Shown piece after piece: positions 1 to 8,499 of a stretch of DNA of 64,000 nucleotides; the stretch's first letter is position 1; the number at the start of each line of letters is the position of its first letter. The position numbers and the translations under genes are program-made. This stretch comes from Bacteroidales bacterium H3 (GTDB lineage Bacteria > Bacteroidota > Bacteroidia > Bacteroidales > Muribaculaceae), in contig DAAN01000026.1 of NCBI GenBank assembly GCA_001701135.1, forward strand, positions 1 to 64,000. Reading direction: 5' to 3'. The notes beneath the pieces were generated by a model. It was not told the DNA's origin, did no database searches, and saw only the letters and a list, made by a program, of their open reading frames with translations.

Positions 1-55
1 ATAGCAGCCCCCATACGTCTGCACAGACATGCGGCAGACGTATGGGGGCTGCTAT
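1..55. repeat. 22-bp perfect inverted repeat
   Basis: Positions 1-22 and 34-55 are exact reverse complements, separated by 11 bases. The right arm (ACGTATGGGGGCTGCTATGG) resembles the start of the hairpin repeat units at 31880-32023. It is therefore probably a degenerate inverted pair of the same REP-like element. Its left side may continue outside the window. Confidence 0.8.
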
Positions 56-60
56 GGAGA

Positions 61-78
61 GGAGGTTTTCTAACCTCC
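61..78 (-). terminator. REP-like hairpin downstream of upp
   Basis: GGAGGTT-TTCT-AACCTCC forms a 7-bp stem with a 4-base loop, 20 bases past the stop codon of upp. The same loop (TTCT) with a compensated stem (GGCGGTT/AACCGCC) occurs at about 31960. It probably acts as the 3' end structure of upp mRNA; no long T-run follows on the minus strand. Confidence 0.55.
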
Positions 79-97
79 TTTGTTTGTTAGGGCTTTT

Positions 98-766
98 TCA
101 GAGTTTGGGACCGTAGGCGAGGTCGCCGGCGTCGCCGAGGCCGGGAACGATGTAGCTGTGGCTGTTGATTTCGGGGTCGATGGCCCCGATCCACAGGGTG
201 GTGCGGTCGGCGGGGAAGCGCGAGGCGATGTAGTCGACGGCCTGCTGCGATGCGATCACTGATGCCACATGGATCTGCGCGGGGGTGCCGTGGGTGAGCA
301 GGGCGCGGTAGCTCAGCTCCATGGATGCGCCGGTGGCGAGCATTGGGTCGGCGATGATCAGCGTTTTCCCTTCGATGGAGGGGGCGGCGAGGTATTCCAC
401 GCACACTTCGAAGTCGTCCTGCCCGGGGCGACGCTTCTCGATGTAGCGGCGGTAGGCCGACACAAAGGCGTTCTCGGCATGGTCGAAATAGCTCAGGAAA
501 CCGGCGTGGAAGGGGACGCCGGCGCGGAAGATGGTGGCGAGCACCACCTGCGACTCGAGCACGGGGGAATCGGCGGGCGACAGGGGGGTATCGATGCGAC
601 GGGTGGCGTAGGCGAGGGTTTTGGAGATCTCATAGGCCATGATCTGACCTATGCGCTCGAGATTGGCGCGGAAGCGGAGCATGTCGTGCTGGGCGTCGAC
701 GTCGCGCAGTTCGGTCATATATTGCCCCACAAGCGATGGGGTTTCGGCAAAATTGATGATTTTCAT
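98..766 (-). CDS. upp: uracil phosphoribosyltransferase
   Basis: The 222-residue protein converts uracil and PRPP to UMP in cytosolic pyrimidine salvage. The PRPP-binding loop of the type I phosphoribosyltransferase fold is at residues 136-149 (LIIADPMLATGASM). The C-terminal uracil-recognition segment (IVPGLGDAGD) is at about 206-215. Length matches the family. The ATG at 766 sits about 70 bases downstream of a TAATTTTG box, and no other start is better placed. It is transcribed divergently from the rel gene, so two nucleotide-linked genes share one short intergenic region. Assignment is firm. Confidence 0.95.
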   Translation of the reverse strand: MKIINFAETPSLVGQYMTELRDVDAQHDMLRFRANLERIGQIMAYEISKTLAYATRRIDTPLSPADSPVLESQVVLATIFRAGVPFHAGFLSYFDHAENAFVSAYRRYIEKRRPGQDDFEVCVEYLAAPSIEGKTLIIADPMLATGASMELSYRALLTHGTPAQIHVASVIASQQAVDYIASRFPADRTTLWIGAIDPEINSHSYIVPGLGDAGDLAYGPKL

Positions 767-842
767 GGGTGTATTGTCAGGAGTCGGAGTGTCAAGAGCT
801 TGTTTAATAATAAATGAAAGTAGGTCTTCGTAGATTATAACC

Positions 843-850
843 CAAAATTA
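843..850 (-). promoter_or_regulatory. -7 box for upp
   Basis: On the minus strand this reads TAATTTTG, a match to the Bacteroidota sigma-ABfr -7 consensus TAnnTTTG. Transcription would start near 836, giving a leader of about 70 bases. Confidence 0.6.
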
Positions 851-872
851 ATGATTTTTCCGCGGAAATCAT

Positions 873-880
873 TATTTTTG
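873..880 (+). promoter_or_regulatory. -7 box for rel/spoT
   Basis: TATTTTTG matches TAnnTTTG and lies about 34 bases before the ATG at 914. An upstream in-frame ATG at 851 lies before this box and so cannot be the start of a transcript made from it. Confidence 0.55.
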
Positions 881-913
881 CGAAAAAATCAGCGTAGAAC
901 AAGCGAAGAATAT

Positions 914-3232
914 ATGTCGGACGACCATAACAAACAGACAGCCGAAGCAGGGCAGCCCGCGATGCCGGCCTCGCCGAAGGCTTCACCGAAATTCACCACC
1001 GAGGAGGAGGAGCTCCGTATCGATTCGGCGTTTCGCGAGGTGCTCGACGGCTATCTGGCCTCCAACCACCGCAAGAAGGTGGAGATAATCGAGCGGGCCT
1101 ACCGGTTTGCCAAATCGGCTCACGAGGGTATCCGCCGCCGCAGCGGCGAGCCTTATATCCTCCACCCCATAGCGGTGGCGAAAATCGCCAGCCAGGAGAT
1201 AGGCCTTGGCTCCACCTCGATCTGCGCGGCGCTGCTCCACGATGTAGTGGAGGACACCGACTACACCGTGGAGGACATCGAGATGAACTTCGGCAAAAAG
1301 ATAGCCCAGCTGGTGGAGGGTCTGACAAAGATTTCGGGCGGCATCTTCGGCGACAAGGCCTCGGCCCAGGCCGAGAATTTCCGCAAGCTGCTGCTGACAA
1401 TGAGCGAGGACATACGCGTGGTGCTCATAAAGATGGCCGACCGACTGCACAACATGCGCACTCTCGGCTCCATGGCGCCCAACAAGCAATATAAAATCGC
1501 CGGCGAAACGCTCTATATCTACGCTCCCCTGGCTCACCGCCTGGGTCTGTTCGCCATAAAGACCGAGCTTGAAAACCTGGCTTTCAAATATGAGCATCCC
1601 GAGGCGTTCGACACCATCTCGCGGCAGATAGCTGCCACCGAAGCCTCGCGCAACGACATCTACGGCCATTTCATGACCCCTATACGCGAGCGTCTCGACG
1701 CCATGGGGCTGAGCTACGAGGCCAAGGCGCGAGTGAAGTCGGTCTACTCCATCTGGAACAAGATGGAGACCAAGCATATCCCCTTCGAGGAGGTCTACGA
1801 CCTCTACGCCGCCCGCATTATCTTCGAATGCGACGATCCCGCCATGGAGAAGTCGATCTGCTGGCAGATCTATTCGGCCATCACCGACATCTACCGCCTG
1901 CACCCCGACCGCACCCGCGATTGGGTGTCGGTGCCCAAGGCCAACGGATACCGCGCCCTGCACCTGACGGTGATGGGTCCCGACGGCAACTGGATTGAGG
2001 TGCAGATACGCTCGCGCCGCATGGACGAGATTGCCGAAAAGGGGTTCGCCGCCCACTGGAAATACAAGGTGGGCGAGGGCGACGAGGAGTCGGAGCTGGA
2101 TGCATGGCTCCACACTATCAAGGATATTCTGGCCGATCCGGAACCCAACGCCCTCGACTTCCTCGACACGCTCAAACTCAATCTCTTCTCGTCGGAAATC
2201 GTGGTGTTCACCCCTAAGGGCGAACTGCTGACCATGCCCAAGGATGCCACGGTGCTCGATGTGGCGTTCTCGCTGCACAGCGAAATCGGATGCCACTGCA
2301 TCGCCGGCAAGGTGAACCACAAGCTGGTGCCGCTGTCGCAGAAGCTTCAGTCGGGCGACCAGGTGGAGGTGCTCACCTCCAAGTCGCAGCAGCCCAAGGC
2401 TGAATGGCTCGACTTCCTCACCACCGCCAAGGGCAAGACGCGCCTGCGCAAGGCTCTGCGCGCCGACCGCCAGCCGGTGATCAACCGCGGAAAGCAGTGC
2501 TTCGAGGAGTTTCTCAAGGCCAACGCCATTGCCGACAACAACGAGGCCATTACCAAGGTGATGGGTCTCTACAAGACTCCCACCCACGAGGATTTCTATT
2601 ACCTCCTCGGCAACGACGAAATCGTCCTCAACGACTATGTGGTGAAAAATCTGCGCAAAACCTCGGGCAAAACCAAGCGTCTGCTGCTCAAACTGATAGG
2701 TCTGGGCGACGACTCGCGCCCTACCGCTGCAGAAACCCCGGCGCCCGCCGCCAAACCGATCAGCACCAAAGAGACCTACGTGCTGCGCTACAATGCCGAC
2801 GGCCCCATCAATTTCAGCTTCGCCGACTGCTGCGAGCCTATCCCCGGCGACGATGTGCTGGGATATATCCGCAACGACGGCACCGTGGAGGTGCACGACC
2901 TCGACTGCCCCCGCGCGGCGGTGATAAAATCGGCTTTCGGACCGCGCATAGTCAGCTGTTGCTGGGAAGCGCCCACGGCAAGCAAGGCGTTCAACGCCCG
3001 CGTCCACATCGAGGGTGTTGACCGTCAGGGCATCCTTCACGAACTCATATCGCTGATTTCCACGCATCTGTCGCTCAACCTGCGCGACCTGGAGATCCAC
3101 ACCCACGGCGAGGTGTTTCACGCCGACCTCACGGTTCTGGTCAATGATGTCGGCGACGTGAACTCCCTCTGCTCCAAAATCCACAAAATACCCGGTGTGC
3201 AGCGTGCCGCCCGCATCACCGACGTAAATTAA
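914..3232 (+). CDS. rel: bifunctional (p)ppGpp synthetase/hydrolase (Rel/SpoT)
   Basis: This 772-residue cytosolic enzyme makes and degrades the stringent-response alarmone (p)ppGpp. In order it shows an N-terminal HD hydrolase domain with an intact HDVVEDT motif near residue 108, a synthetase domain (SVPKANGYRALH near 340, then EVQIRS), a TGS domain from about 428 (VVFTPKGELLTMP), and a C-terminal ACT domain over roughly the last 75 residues. The intact HD motif implies that hydrolysis is retained. The start at 914 (MSDDHNKQT) is chosen because it follows the -7 box; the first ATG at 851 does not. mtnN follows 42 bases later on the same strand. Confidence 0.95.
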   Translation: MSDDHNKQTAEAGQPAMPASPKASPKFTTEEEELRIDSAFREVLDGYLASNHRKKVEIIERAYRFAKSAHEGIRRRSGEPYILHPIAVAKIASQEIGLGSTSICAALLHDVVEDTDYTVEDIEMNFGKKIAQLVEGLTKISGGIFGDKASAQAENFRKLLLTMSEDIRVVLIKMADRLHNMRTLGSMAPNKQYKIAGETLYIYAPLAHRLGLFAIKTELENLAFKYEHPEAFDTISRQIAATEASRNDIYGHFMTPIRERLDAMGLSYEAKARVKSVYSIWNKMETKHIPFEEVYDLYAARIIFECDDPAMEKSICWQIYSAITDIYRLHPDRTRDWVSVPKANGYRALHLTVMGPDGNWIEVQIRSRRMDEIAEKGFAAHWKYKVGEGDEESELDAWLHTIKDILADPEPNALDFLDTLKLNLFSSEIVVFTPKGELLTMPKDATVLDVAFSLHSEIGCHCIAGKVNHKLVPLSQKLQSGDQVEVLTSKSQQPKAEWLDFLTTAKGKTRLRKALRADRQPVINRGKQCFEEFLKANAIADNNEAITKVMGLYKTPTHEDFYYLLGNDEIVLNDYVVKNLRKTSGKTKRLLLKLIGLGDDSRPTAAETPAPAAKPISTKETYVLRYNADGPINFSFADCCEPIPGDDVLGYIRNDGTVEVHDLDCPRAAVIKSAFGPRIVSCCWEAPTASKAFNARVHIEGVDRQGILHELISLISTHLSLNLRDLEIHTHGEVFHADLTVLVNDVGDVNSLCSKIHKIPGVQRAARITDVN

Positions 3233-3274
3233 TCAATAAGCAACCGGTCGAAATTATTTTAGAGCCTGTTTAAA

Positions 3275-4003
3275 ATGCGCATAGGAATCATTGTGGCCAT
3301 GGACAGCGAGAAGCAGCAGCTGCTGCCGCTGATCGATGGCCTTCAGACCACACTCGTCAACGATTACGAAATAGTCACCGGCCGCATCGGCGCCAACGAT
3401 GTGGCGGTGATGCTCACCGGCATCGGCAAAGTCAACGCCGCCGTGGGCGCCGTGTCGCTCATCGACACCTTCCGTCCCGACGTGATTGTCAACACCGGCA
3501 TCGCCGGTGGCACCGGCCACGGCGCCGGAGTGCTCGATGTGGTCATAGCCGACGCCGTGGGATATCACGACGTATATTGCGGACCGGGCAACGCCCGCGG
3601 CCAGGTGCAGGGCTATCCCGTGACATTCGCCTGCGAGGGCACCAATCTGCTCAATCTCCCCGCCGCCATCGCCTCGGTGGAGCGGCACCCTTCGGAGGCA
3701 GAGGGAGAGAGCCACAATGCGACGGCGCCCCGGGTGGTGCGCGGACTCATAGCTTCGGGCGACCTGTTTGTGTCGACACCCGAAGAACTCCGCGCGGTGC
3801 TCGAAGTGCAACCGCAGGCCGTGGCCGTCGACATGGAGTCGGGCGCCATAGCCCAGGTCTGCTGCATGAAAAATGTGCCCTTCGCCGCCGTGCGTGTAGT
3901 ATCCGACACCCCGGGCGTCGAGAACCACCACGAGCAATATTCCTCCTTTTTCAGTATCGCCCCCCGCACCACCTTCTCCATCCTCCGCGCCCTCATGAGC
4001 TGA
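3275..4003 (+). CDS. mtnN: 5'-methylthioadenosine/S-adenosylhomocysteine nucleosidase
   Basis: The 242-residue PNP/UDP-phosphorylase-fold enzyme removes adenine from MTA and SAH, in methionine salvage and the activated-methyl cycle. It opens with the family start MRIGIIVAMDSEKQ. It carries the substrate-binding VDMESGAIAQVC near residue 190 and the catalytic-Asp segment RVVSDTPG near 210. It is slightly longer than the usual 230 residues because of an insertion around residues 130-155 (HPSEAEGESHNATAPR). It follows rel closely and is probably co-transcribed. It ends at a REP-like hairpin facing aroB. Confidence 0.9.
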   Translation: MRIGIIVAMDSEKQQLLPLIDGLQTTLVNDYEIVTGRIGANDVAVMLTGIGKVNAAVGAVSLIDTFRPDVIVNTGIAGGTGHGAGVLDVVIADAVGYHDVYCGPGNARGQVQGYPVTFACEGTNLLNLPAAIASVERHPSEAEGESHNATAPRVVRGLIASGDLFVSTPEELRAVLEVQPQAVAVDMESGAIAQVCCMKNVPFAAVRVVSDTPGVENHHEQYSSFFSIAPRTTFSILRALMS

Positions 4004-4013
4004 AGCTGTGGAG

Positions 4014-4033
4014 CGGCGGCTTTCCTGCCGCCG
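4014..4033. terminator. REP-like hairpin between convergent mtnN and aroB
   Basis: CGGCGGC-TTTCCT-GCCGCCG, a 7-bp GC stem with a 6-base loop, starts 10 bases after mtnN. The 20-base core is identical to that at 32001-32020. It lies between two convergent genes, so it probably serves as a shared mRNA 3' end; it lacks a T-run. Confidence 0.6.
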
Positions 4034-4053
4034 ACTTGTGTGGAGGATGTTGG

Positions 4054-5115
4054 TCAGGGGAGCTGGAGCAGATCGCGGTAGATGTCGAGGGCGGCGGTAA
4101 TCTGGTCGGCGGTGGCGGTGACGTTCCACTGCGGCTCGCCGATGGCTTTGAGCAGGGTGAAGTTTATGTCGGTGGAGTTCACGTTTTTCTTGTCGTGATG
4201 CATCAGCGACAGCAGGCGGGGATAGTCGTCGCACGAGAATTCGAAGGCGCCGTAGTGCTCGCGCACGTAGGCGGCATAGGTGTGCAGCATCTCGGAGGGG
4301 AAGCCGAGTATCATGTGGGAGAGCACCAGTGCGGGGATCATGCCGAATGCCACGGCATAGCCGTGCGACAGAGGTGTCTTGCGCTGCAGGGCCATCGATT
4401 CGAAGGCGTGGCCGAATGTATGGCCGAAATTGAGTGCGCGGCGGGCGCCGTGGTCCTCGTGGTCATTCTCCACATAGTGTGCTTTGACGGCCACGCTCTC
4501 CTCGAGCAGCCCGAGCAGCGTGTCGGGGTTATAGCGGGTGACATCGTAGCCTAAAAGCTTGTGGATAAGTTTATCGGAAGATATGAATCCATGCTTGAGC
4601 ATCTCTCCGTAGCCCGACAGCAGTTCCTGGTTGGTGAGGGTGTTGAAGAAAAGGGTGGAGACGATCACAAGGTCGGCGTCGCGGAAAGCGCCGATTTCGT
4701 TTTTGAGACCGTTGAAGTTGATGCCGGTCTTCCCGCCGACCGATGCGTCGACGGCGCCCAGGAGAGTTGTGGGGATGTTGACGAAACTGATGCCGCGTTT
4801 GTAGCATGCTCCCGCAAAGGAGCCCATGTCGGTGACCACGCCTCCGCCGAGGTTTATCAGCAGCGAACGGCGGTTGGCGTCCTGCTCCTCGAGCTGTTTC
4901 CATATCGACTGCAGCGAGTCGATATTCTTGTACATCTCGCCGGCCTTGATGCGGATGATGCCGGCATCGGCCACTGTGGGCGACATCCGGGAGATTACGG
5001 GGAGCACAAAGGCCTCGGTATTGACATCCACCAGAACGTGGACTGAGAATGGTTTCAGCTCGCCGACAAATTTTTCAAGGGCGTCGGCCACATGGTTTGT
5101 AAAGACTACATTCAT
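4054..5115 (-). CDS. aroB: 3-dehydroquinate synthase
   Basis: The 353-residue enzyme is the second step of the shikimate pathway, making 3-dehydroquinate from DAHP with NAD+ and a divalent metal. Visible signatures are the NAD loop GGGVVTDMGSFAGA (about 90-103), the GKTGINFNGLKN substrate segment, GEMLKHGF (about 170) and the metal-binding NFGHTFGHAFE (about 229-239). Length is normal. The start at 5115 lies 7 bases after the stop of the HAD gene, indicating an operon. Confidence 0.95.
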   Translation of the reverse strand: MNVVFTNHVADALEKFVGELKPFSVHVLVDVNTEAFVLPVISRMSPTVADAGIIRIKAGEMYKNIDSLQSIWKQLEEQDANRRSLLINLGGGVVTDMGSFAGACYKRGISFVNIPTTLLGAVDASVGGKTGINFNGLKNEIGAFRDADLVIVSTLFFNTLTNQELLSGYGEMLKHGFISSDKLIHKLLGYDVTRYNPDTLLGLLEESVAVKAHYVENDHEDHGARRALNFGHTFGHAFESMALQRKTPLSHGYAVAFGMIPALVLSHMILGFPSEMLHTYAAYVREHYGAFEFSCDDYPRLLSLMHHDKKNVNSTDINFTLLKAIGEPQWNVTATADQITAALDIYRDLLQLP

Positions 5116-5122
5116 AGCACGG

Positions 5123-5872
5123 TTATTGTTGGAGAGTATTGTTCATTATCAGTAGGAGAGCGTCGGCAAGGTCATCCATCGAGCCGAACACCAGATCGGC
5201 GCCGGCGGCGCGCAATGTTTCCTCAGGGATAGGCCCCGTGGCCACGGCCACTGTGAAGGCGCCCGAAGCCGCACCGGCCTGCACACCTAAGGGGGCGTTC
5301 TCAATCACTATCGACTCTTCGGGCTTCACCGAAGCCATGGCCATGGCCTTCAGGTAAGGCTCGGGGTGGGGCTTGCCATGAGTGACATCGGCCGCGGTGA
5401 CGCGGAGATTATGCGGAAACGCCCCGGGGAAATCGGTGTCGAGCCTGTCGAGGTTTGCGCGCTGCTTCGAGCCGGTGACCAGCACGCGGGTCACGCCCGC
5501 TTCGGTCAGAACCGACAGCATGCGGGCGGCGCCGGGAATTACCGGCACACGCGGCAGCTCGTTGAAATAACGGGCTTTGCGCTCATAAAGTTCATCGCAC
5601 TCGGCATCGGAGGGCTCATAACCCTTGCAGCGGCTGAAGAGCAGACGCACGGTGGCGCGACCGGTCATCCCCTCGAAAAGATAGAACTCCTCCTCGGCGG
5701 CTTCGAGACCCAATTCGCGGCTTAGACGATACCAGGCGCCGGCATGATTGTGCATGGAGTCAATGAGAGTGCCATCCATGTCGATCAGCGCCGCCTTCGG
5801 GACGAAAGCGTCAATGCCATGGCGGCTGCAGTAGGCCCTGACAGCCTTGTCAACTGTTTCCTTATCTGTCAT
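5123..5872 (-). CDS. HAD-superfamily phosphatase (beta-phosphoglucomutase-like)
   Basis: The roughly 249-residue protein has all four HAD motifs: the nucleophile DMDGTLIDS near residue 32, LVTGSKQ, KPHPEPYL and the acidic VIENAPLGVQAG. A helical cap lies between motifs 1 and 2, as in subfamily IA phosphatases and phosphoglucomutases. The substrate cannot be read from sequence. The start MTDKETVDK (5872) is preferred: a longer in-frame start at 5890 would lie inside the -7 box at 5888-5895. It is first in an operon with aroB. Confidence 0.85.
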   Translation of the reverse strand: MTDKETVDKAVRAYCSRHGIDAFVPKAALIDMDGTLIDSMHNHAGAWYRLSRELGLEAAEEEFYLFEGMTGRATVRLLFSRCKGYEPSDAECDELYERKARYFNELPRVPVIPGAARMLSVLTEAGVTRVLVTGSKQRANLDRLDTDFPGAFPHNLRVTAADVTHGKPHPEPYLKAMAMASVKPEESIVIENAPLGVQAGAASGAFTVAVATGPIPEETLRAAGADLVFGSMDDLADALLLIMNNTLQQ

Positions 5873-5887
5873 AATCTGTTTCCACTG

Positions 5888-5895
5888 CAAATTTA
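5888..5895 (-). promoter_or_regulatory. -7 box for the HAD-aroB operon
   Basis: The minus strand reads TAAATTTG. Transcription from it would begin within about 10 bases of the ATG at 5872, so the leader is very short. Confidence 0.65.
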
Positions 5896-6002
5896 AGCAT
5901 TTTCTCCCCTAAATCCCCCTCCCGCCCCACTTTTTTTGAATGTGCGCATATATATTACAACGATTTTCAGGACAGAAGCGTTAATATATCAGAAGGAATC
6001 GC

Positions 6003-6010
6003 TATATTTG
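6003..6010 (+). promoter_or_regulatory. -7 box for the mntA-hepT pair
   Basis: TATATTTG fits TAnnTTTG and lies 21 bases before the ATG of the nucleotidyltransferase gene. Confidence 0.65.
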
Positions 6011-6030
6011 CATCTGAAACACAACAGTCT

Positions 6031-6336
6031 ATGAAGTTGATTGAATTGAACCTGCAACGAATCATCGACCTTTGCCGCAAGCACAGGGTCAAGACTCTGG
6101 CTGTCTTTGGCTCTATCCTTACAGATAGATTCAACGACCAGAGCGATGTGGACCTACTTGTCAACTTCGACACCACCGACCATGAGAAATGGGATTACGT
6201 CACAAATTACTTCGATTTTCAAGAAGCTTTAGAAAAAATATTTGGAAGAAAAGTTGACTTGGTTGTTGAGAAAGGTCTGAAAAACAAATACTTCATTCAA
6301 AACGTGAACCGCACCAAACAATTGATTTATGGCTGA
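6031..6336 (+). CDS. mntA: MntA-like minimal nucleotidyltransferase antitoxin
   Basis: The 101-residue protein has the minimal nucleotidyltransferase signature: GS at residues 27-28, then DVD at 39-41 (VFGSILTDRFNDQSDVDLLV), as in MNT-fold antitoxins. In characterised MntA/HepT systems the MNT protein AMPylates the HEPN toxin to silence it. The stop overlaps the next gene's start by 8 bases, which is the usual TA layout. The partner gene is frameshifted, so this antitoxin may now be an orphan. Codon use is more AT-rich than in the flanking core genes. Confidence 0.85.
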   Translation: MKLIELNLQRIIDLCRKHRVKTLAVFGSILTDRFNDQSDVDLLVNFDTTDHEKWDYVTNYFDFQEALEKIFGRKVDLVVEKGLKNKYFIQNVNRTKQLIYG

Positions 6337-6717
6337 TGAATATATACTGAAACATCTTCAGGATGTGTTGAATGCGATAAATGAATTGGAGGGATTTTTT
6401 ACTGATTTTCCCAAACGCTTTGATTTGTTTGAAAAAGACGGATTGAGGATTTGTGCTGTTGAACGCAAGACAGAAATAATGGGAGAAGCAATCAACCGCA
6501 TAAGAAAAAAGACCCGACATTTGAGATTCCAAATGCCAAGGAGATTATCAACACACGCAACAGGATCATACACGGTTATGACAGTGTAGAAACTGAATTT
6601 TTATGGGGATTGGTTATAAAACATATCCCTGACCTTAAAAAAGACATCGAGCGAATCATCCGCGAATATGAGGAACGATATAACCGCGAAAAAAGCATAG
6701 ATTCCGATAGGCACTAA
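6329..6717 (+). pseudogene. hepT: HepT-like HEPN toxin, frameshifted
   Basis: The first 60 or so residues (MADEYILKHLQDVLNAINELEG...) read as a DUF86/HepT protein up to an A6 run near 6508-6515. The frame is then lost and an early stop falls at 6589. In the shifted frame the family continues cleanly (DPTFEIPNAKEI) and contains the HEPN RNase motif RNRIIHGYD (the R-x4-H type) near 6560-6586, ending at 6717. One extra A would restore a protein of about 129 residues. The lesion is real decay, a slippage site, or a sequencing error in the homopolymer. Confidence 0.8.
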
Positions 6718-7090
6718 CTCATCCTATATAATCTGCGACAATGGATTAAGGGAGTTAAACCTGATAGAAGGCCTACACCCCCATATCATCATCAGTCGTA
6801 AAATAGCTCAGCTGACCAATATGGAAGCCGAGTACACAGATCTAAAAGGCTTCGACGATAATTATTACAAGGATCTTATCCTGAAATCAATCAGTGATCA
6901 TGAAAAACTCCGTCGAAACATAATTGACAAACTATTATGTGACAAACTTCCCAAAACTTTGAACAACAGCCAGAAAAAAAACCACATTGACTATCTGTTA
7001 AAGAGTCTTCGTAAAGCCGGCAAAATACATGTAGGATCCAATAAATTCTGGGAATTGGGAGCCGGAAATAATTCCGCGAAAATTCCGTGA
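6701..7090 (+). pseudogene. C-terminal remnant of an AlbA_2/RecG-like ATP-binding protein
   Basis: An open frame without its own start runs from 6701 and reads PIGTNSSYII...GLRELNLIEGLHPHIIISRKIAQLTN, then a winged-helix-like tail (FDDNYYKDLIL...LLKSLRKAGKIHVGSNKFWELG). From memory this matches the C-terminal segment of AlbA_2-domain transcriptional regulator/RecG-like proteins. The N-terminal AlbA_2 domain is absent. An ATG at 6821 could express the last 89 residues, but a function is doubtful. The frame ends within a field of TTCCGCGAA repeats. Confidence 0.6.
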
Positions 7091-7222
7091 AAATATCAGG
7101 CATTTTCCGCGAACTTTCCGCGAAAAACCATTTTTCAAAACCATATAATACTGATTTTCAACACCATACGAAAACAAGTCAAAAAAAGCGATTCCGCGAA
7201 ATTGTCCGCCAAATTCCGCGAA
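7072..7222 (+). repeat. scattered TTCCGCGAA nonamers
   Basis: Exact TTCCGCGAA occurs at 7072, 7105, 7116, 7192 and 7214, with variants TTCCGTGAA at 7083 and GTCCGCCAA at 7204. They start at the 3' end of the AlbA_2 remnant and could once have coded a Phe-Arg-Glu-rich tail. No other role is evident. Confidence 0.7.
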
Positions 7223-7278
7223 CTATGAAGAATTGGGGGAGTATTCTCAAAATGCTGATAATCCGGAGAGAGGAGCGG

Positions 7279-8487
7279 TCAGTTCTGGTTGAGTTTGCGG
7301 CGGTGGAAGAAGCTGCGGGTGAACACCATCAGGAGCAGGGTGCCGGCGATCTGCGAGAAGGCTGTGGCCCAGAAGGCGGCGGTATAGGAGATGAATTCTG
7401 CCAGCACGCCGCCGAGAAGAATGCCGATGCCCATGCCGAGATCCCACGAGGTTAGTATAGACGAATTGGCTGTGCCGCGCTGGTCGTGCCGCGCCACGGA
7501 GATGAACATGTTGAGGAATGCGGGATACATGCGGCCGTTGCCCAGTCCTACCAGAAATGCCGACAGATAGAACGCCCACTGCCCCGGCGCGAGAGCAAAC
7601 AGCGTGAAGCCTACCGAACTGAGCAGGGCGCCCTCCACGGCGTTTTCGGTGAGGAGTCCGCGGCGCAGCTTGCGGGCGCCATAGAGGCGCGAAATCACAA
7701 GACCGCCCGAGAGGATGGCGAAGAATACGCCCGTGCCGTCGGTGATGCCCATCTCCTCCTTGGCGTAGATGGCCACATAGTTCGACATCACGCCCCAGCA
7801 GAGTCCGAAGAGCAGGATGTTGAGCGCCATCAGCCACGCGCGGGTGAGGAAGAAATGGTCGAGGCTCATGGGCGGCTTCCCCTCAACGGGTTTGCGCCGT
7901 GGAAGCCTGATTGTGGCGGCACAGCCGAAGCCTGCCAGCGCCACTATCAGCGATATCCAGAACAGGAGCGCGAAATTGCCGGTGGCCTGATATATCCAGA
8001 TGCCTGCCGAGGGAGCGATGGCCATGGCCAGATTATTGCTCAGGCCGTAGAAGCCCATCCCCTCGTTGCGGCGCGAGGAGGGGAGCGTGTCGATGGCGGC
8101 TGTGGAGTTGGCCACGGTGGTGGCGCCGAAGGGGAGGCCGTGGAGCGTGCGCACGATGGCAAACATCAGCAGCGTGCCTGCGCCGATATACCCCGTAAAA
8201 CAGATGAAAAAGAGGAAAAAGCAGCACATCAGCACCTTCTTGCGGTCGAAGCTGTCGACGATAAAACCGCTGAAGGGGCGCACTATCAGCGCCGCTATCA
8301 CATAGCCCGACAGCACCAAGCCGATCATGTCCTTCGAGGCGCCGAACTGTTCGTCGAGATATATCGGCAGCAGGGGTGTCAGCAGATAGAAGGCGAAGAA
8401 CATCATGAAATTGCCGGCCATAGCCACGCAATAGTCGCGGTTCCACAACCGCTCGAGCTTTTCCTTTTTCTGTTTGTCAGAGTTCAT
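7279..8487 (-). CDS. MFS transporter
   Basis: The 402-residue inner-membrane protein has about 12 hydrophobic helices. It carries the MFS loop 2-3 motif in the form GFIVDSFDRKKVL (about 75-87) and a second-half equivalent near SRLYGARKLRRG. It belongs to the drug/sugar-efflux-like MFS group; the substrate cannot be told. It starts 12 bases after the Alg13-like gene, so it is the third gene of the Alg14-Alg13 operon, perhaps exporting a product or simply co-transcribed. Confidence 0.85.
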   Translation of the reverse strand: MNSDKQKKEKLERLWNRDYCVAMAGNFMMFFAFYLLTPLLPIYLDEQFGASKDMIGLVLSGYVIAALIVRPFSGFIVDSFDRKKVLMCCFFLFFICFTGYIGAGTLLMFAIVRTLHGLPFGATTVANSTAAIDTLPSSRRNEGMGFYGLSNNLAMAIAPSAGIWIYQATGNFALLFWISLIVALAGFGCAATIRLPRRKPVEGKPPMSLDHFFLTRAWLMALNILLFGLCWGVMSNYVAIYAKEEMGITDGTGVFFAILSGGLVISRLYGARKLRRGLLTENAVEGALLSSVGFTLFALAPGQWAFYLSAFLVGLGNGRMYPAFLNMFISVARHDQRGTANSSILTSWDLGMGIGILLGGVLAEFISYTAAFWATAFSQIAGTLLLMVFTRSFFHRRKLNQN

Positions 8488-8499
8488 TCAGATTATGCA

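Noticed and set aside
983..3184. A 733-codon open frame on the minus strand opposite rel/spoT
   Set aside because: It is the shadow of a high-GC gene with all expected Rel domains on the plus strand, and has no family look of its own.
3254..4234. Long minus-strand frame across mtnN
   Set aside because: Antisense to a full, motif-bearing mtnN and extending into aroB's 3' end; composition artefact of high GC.
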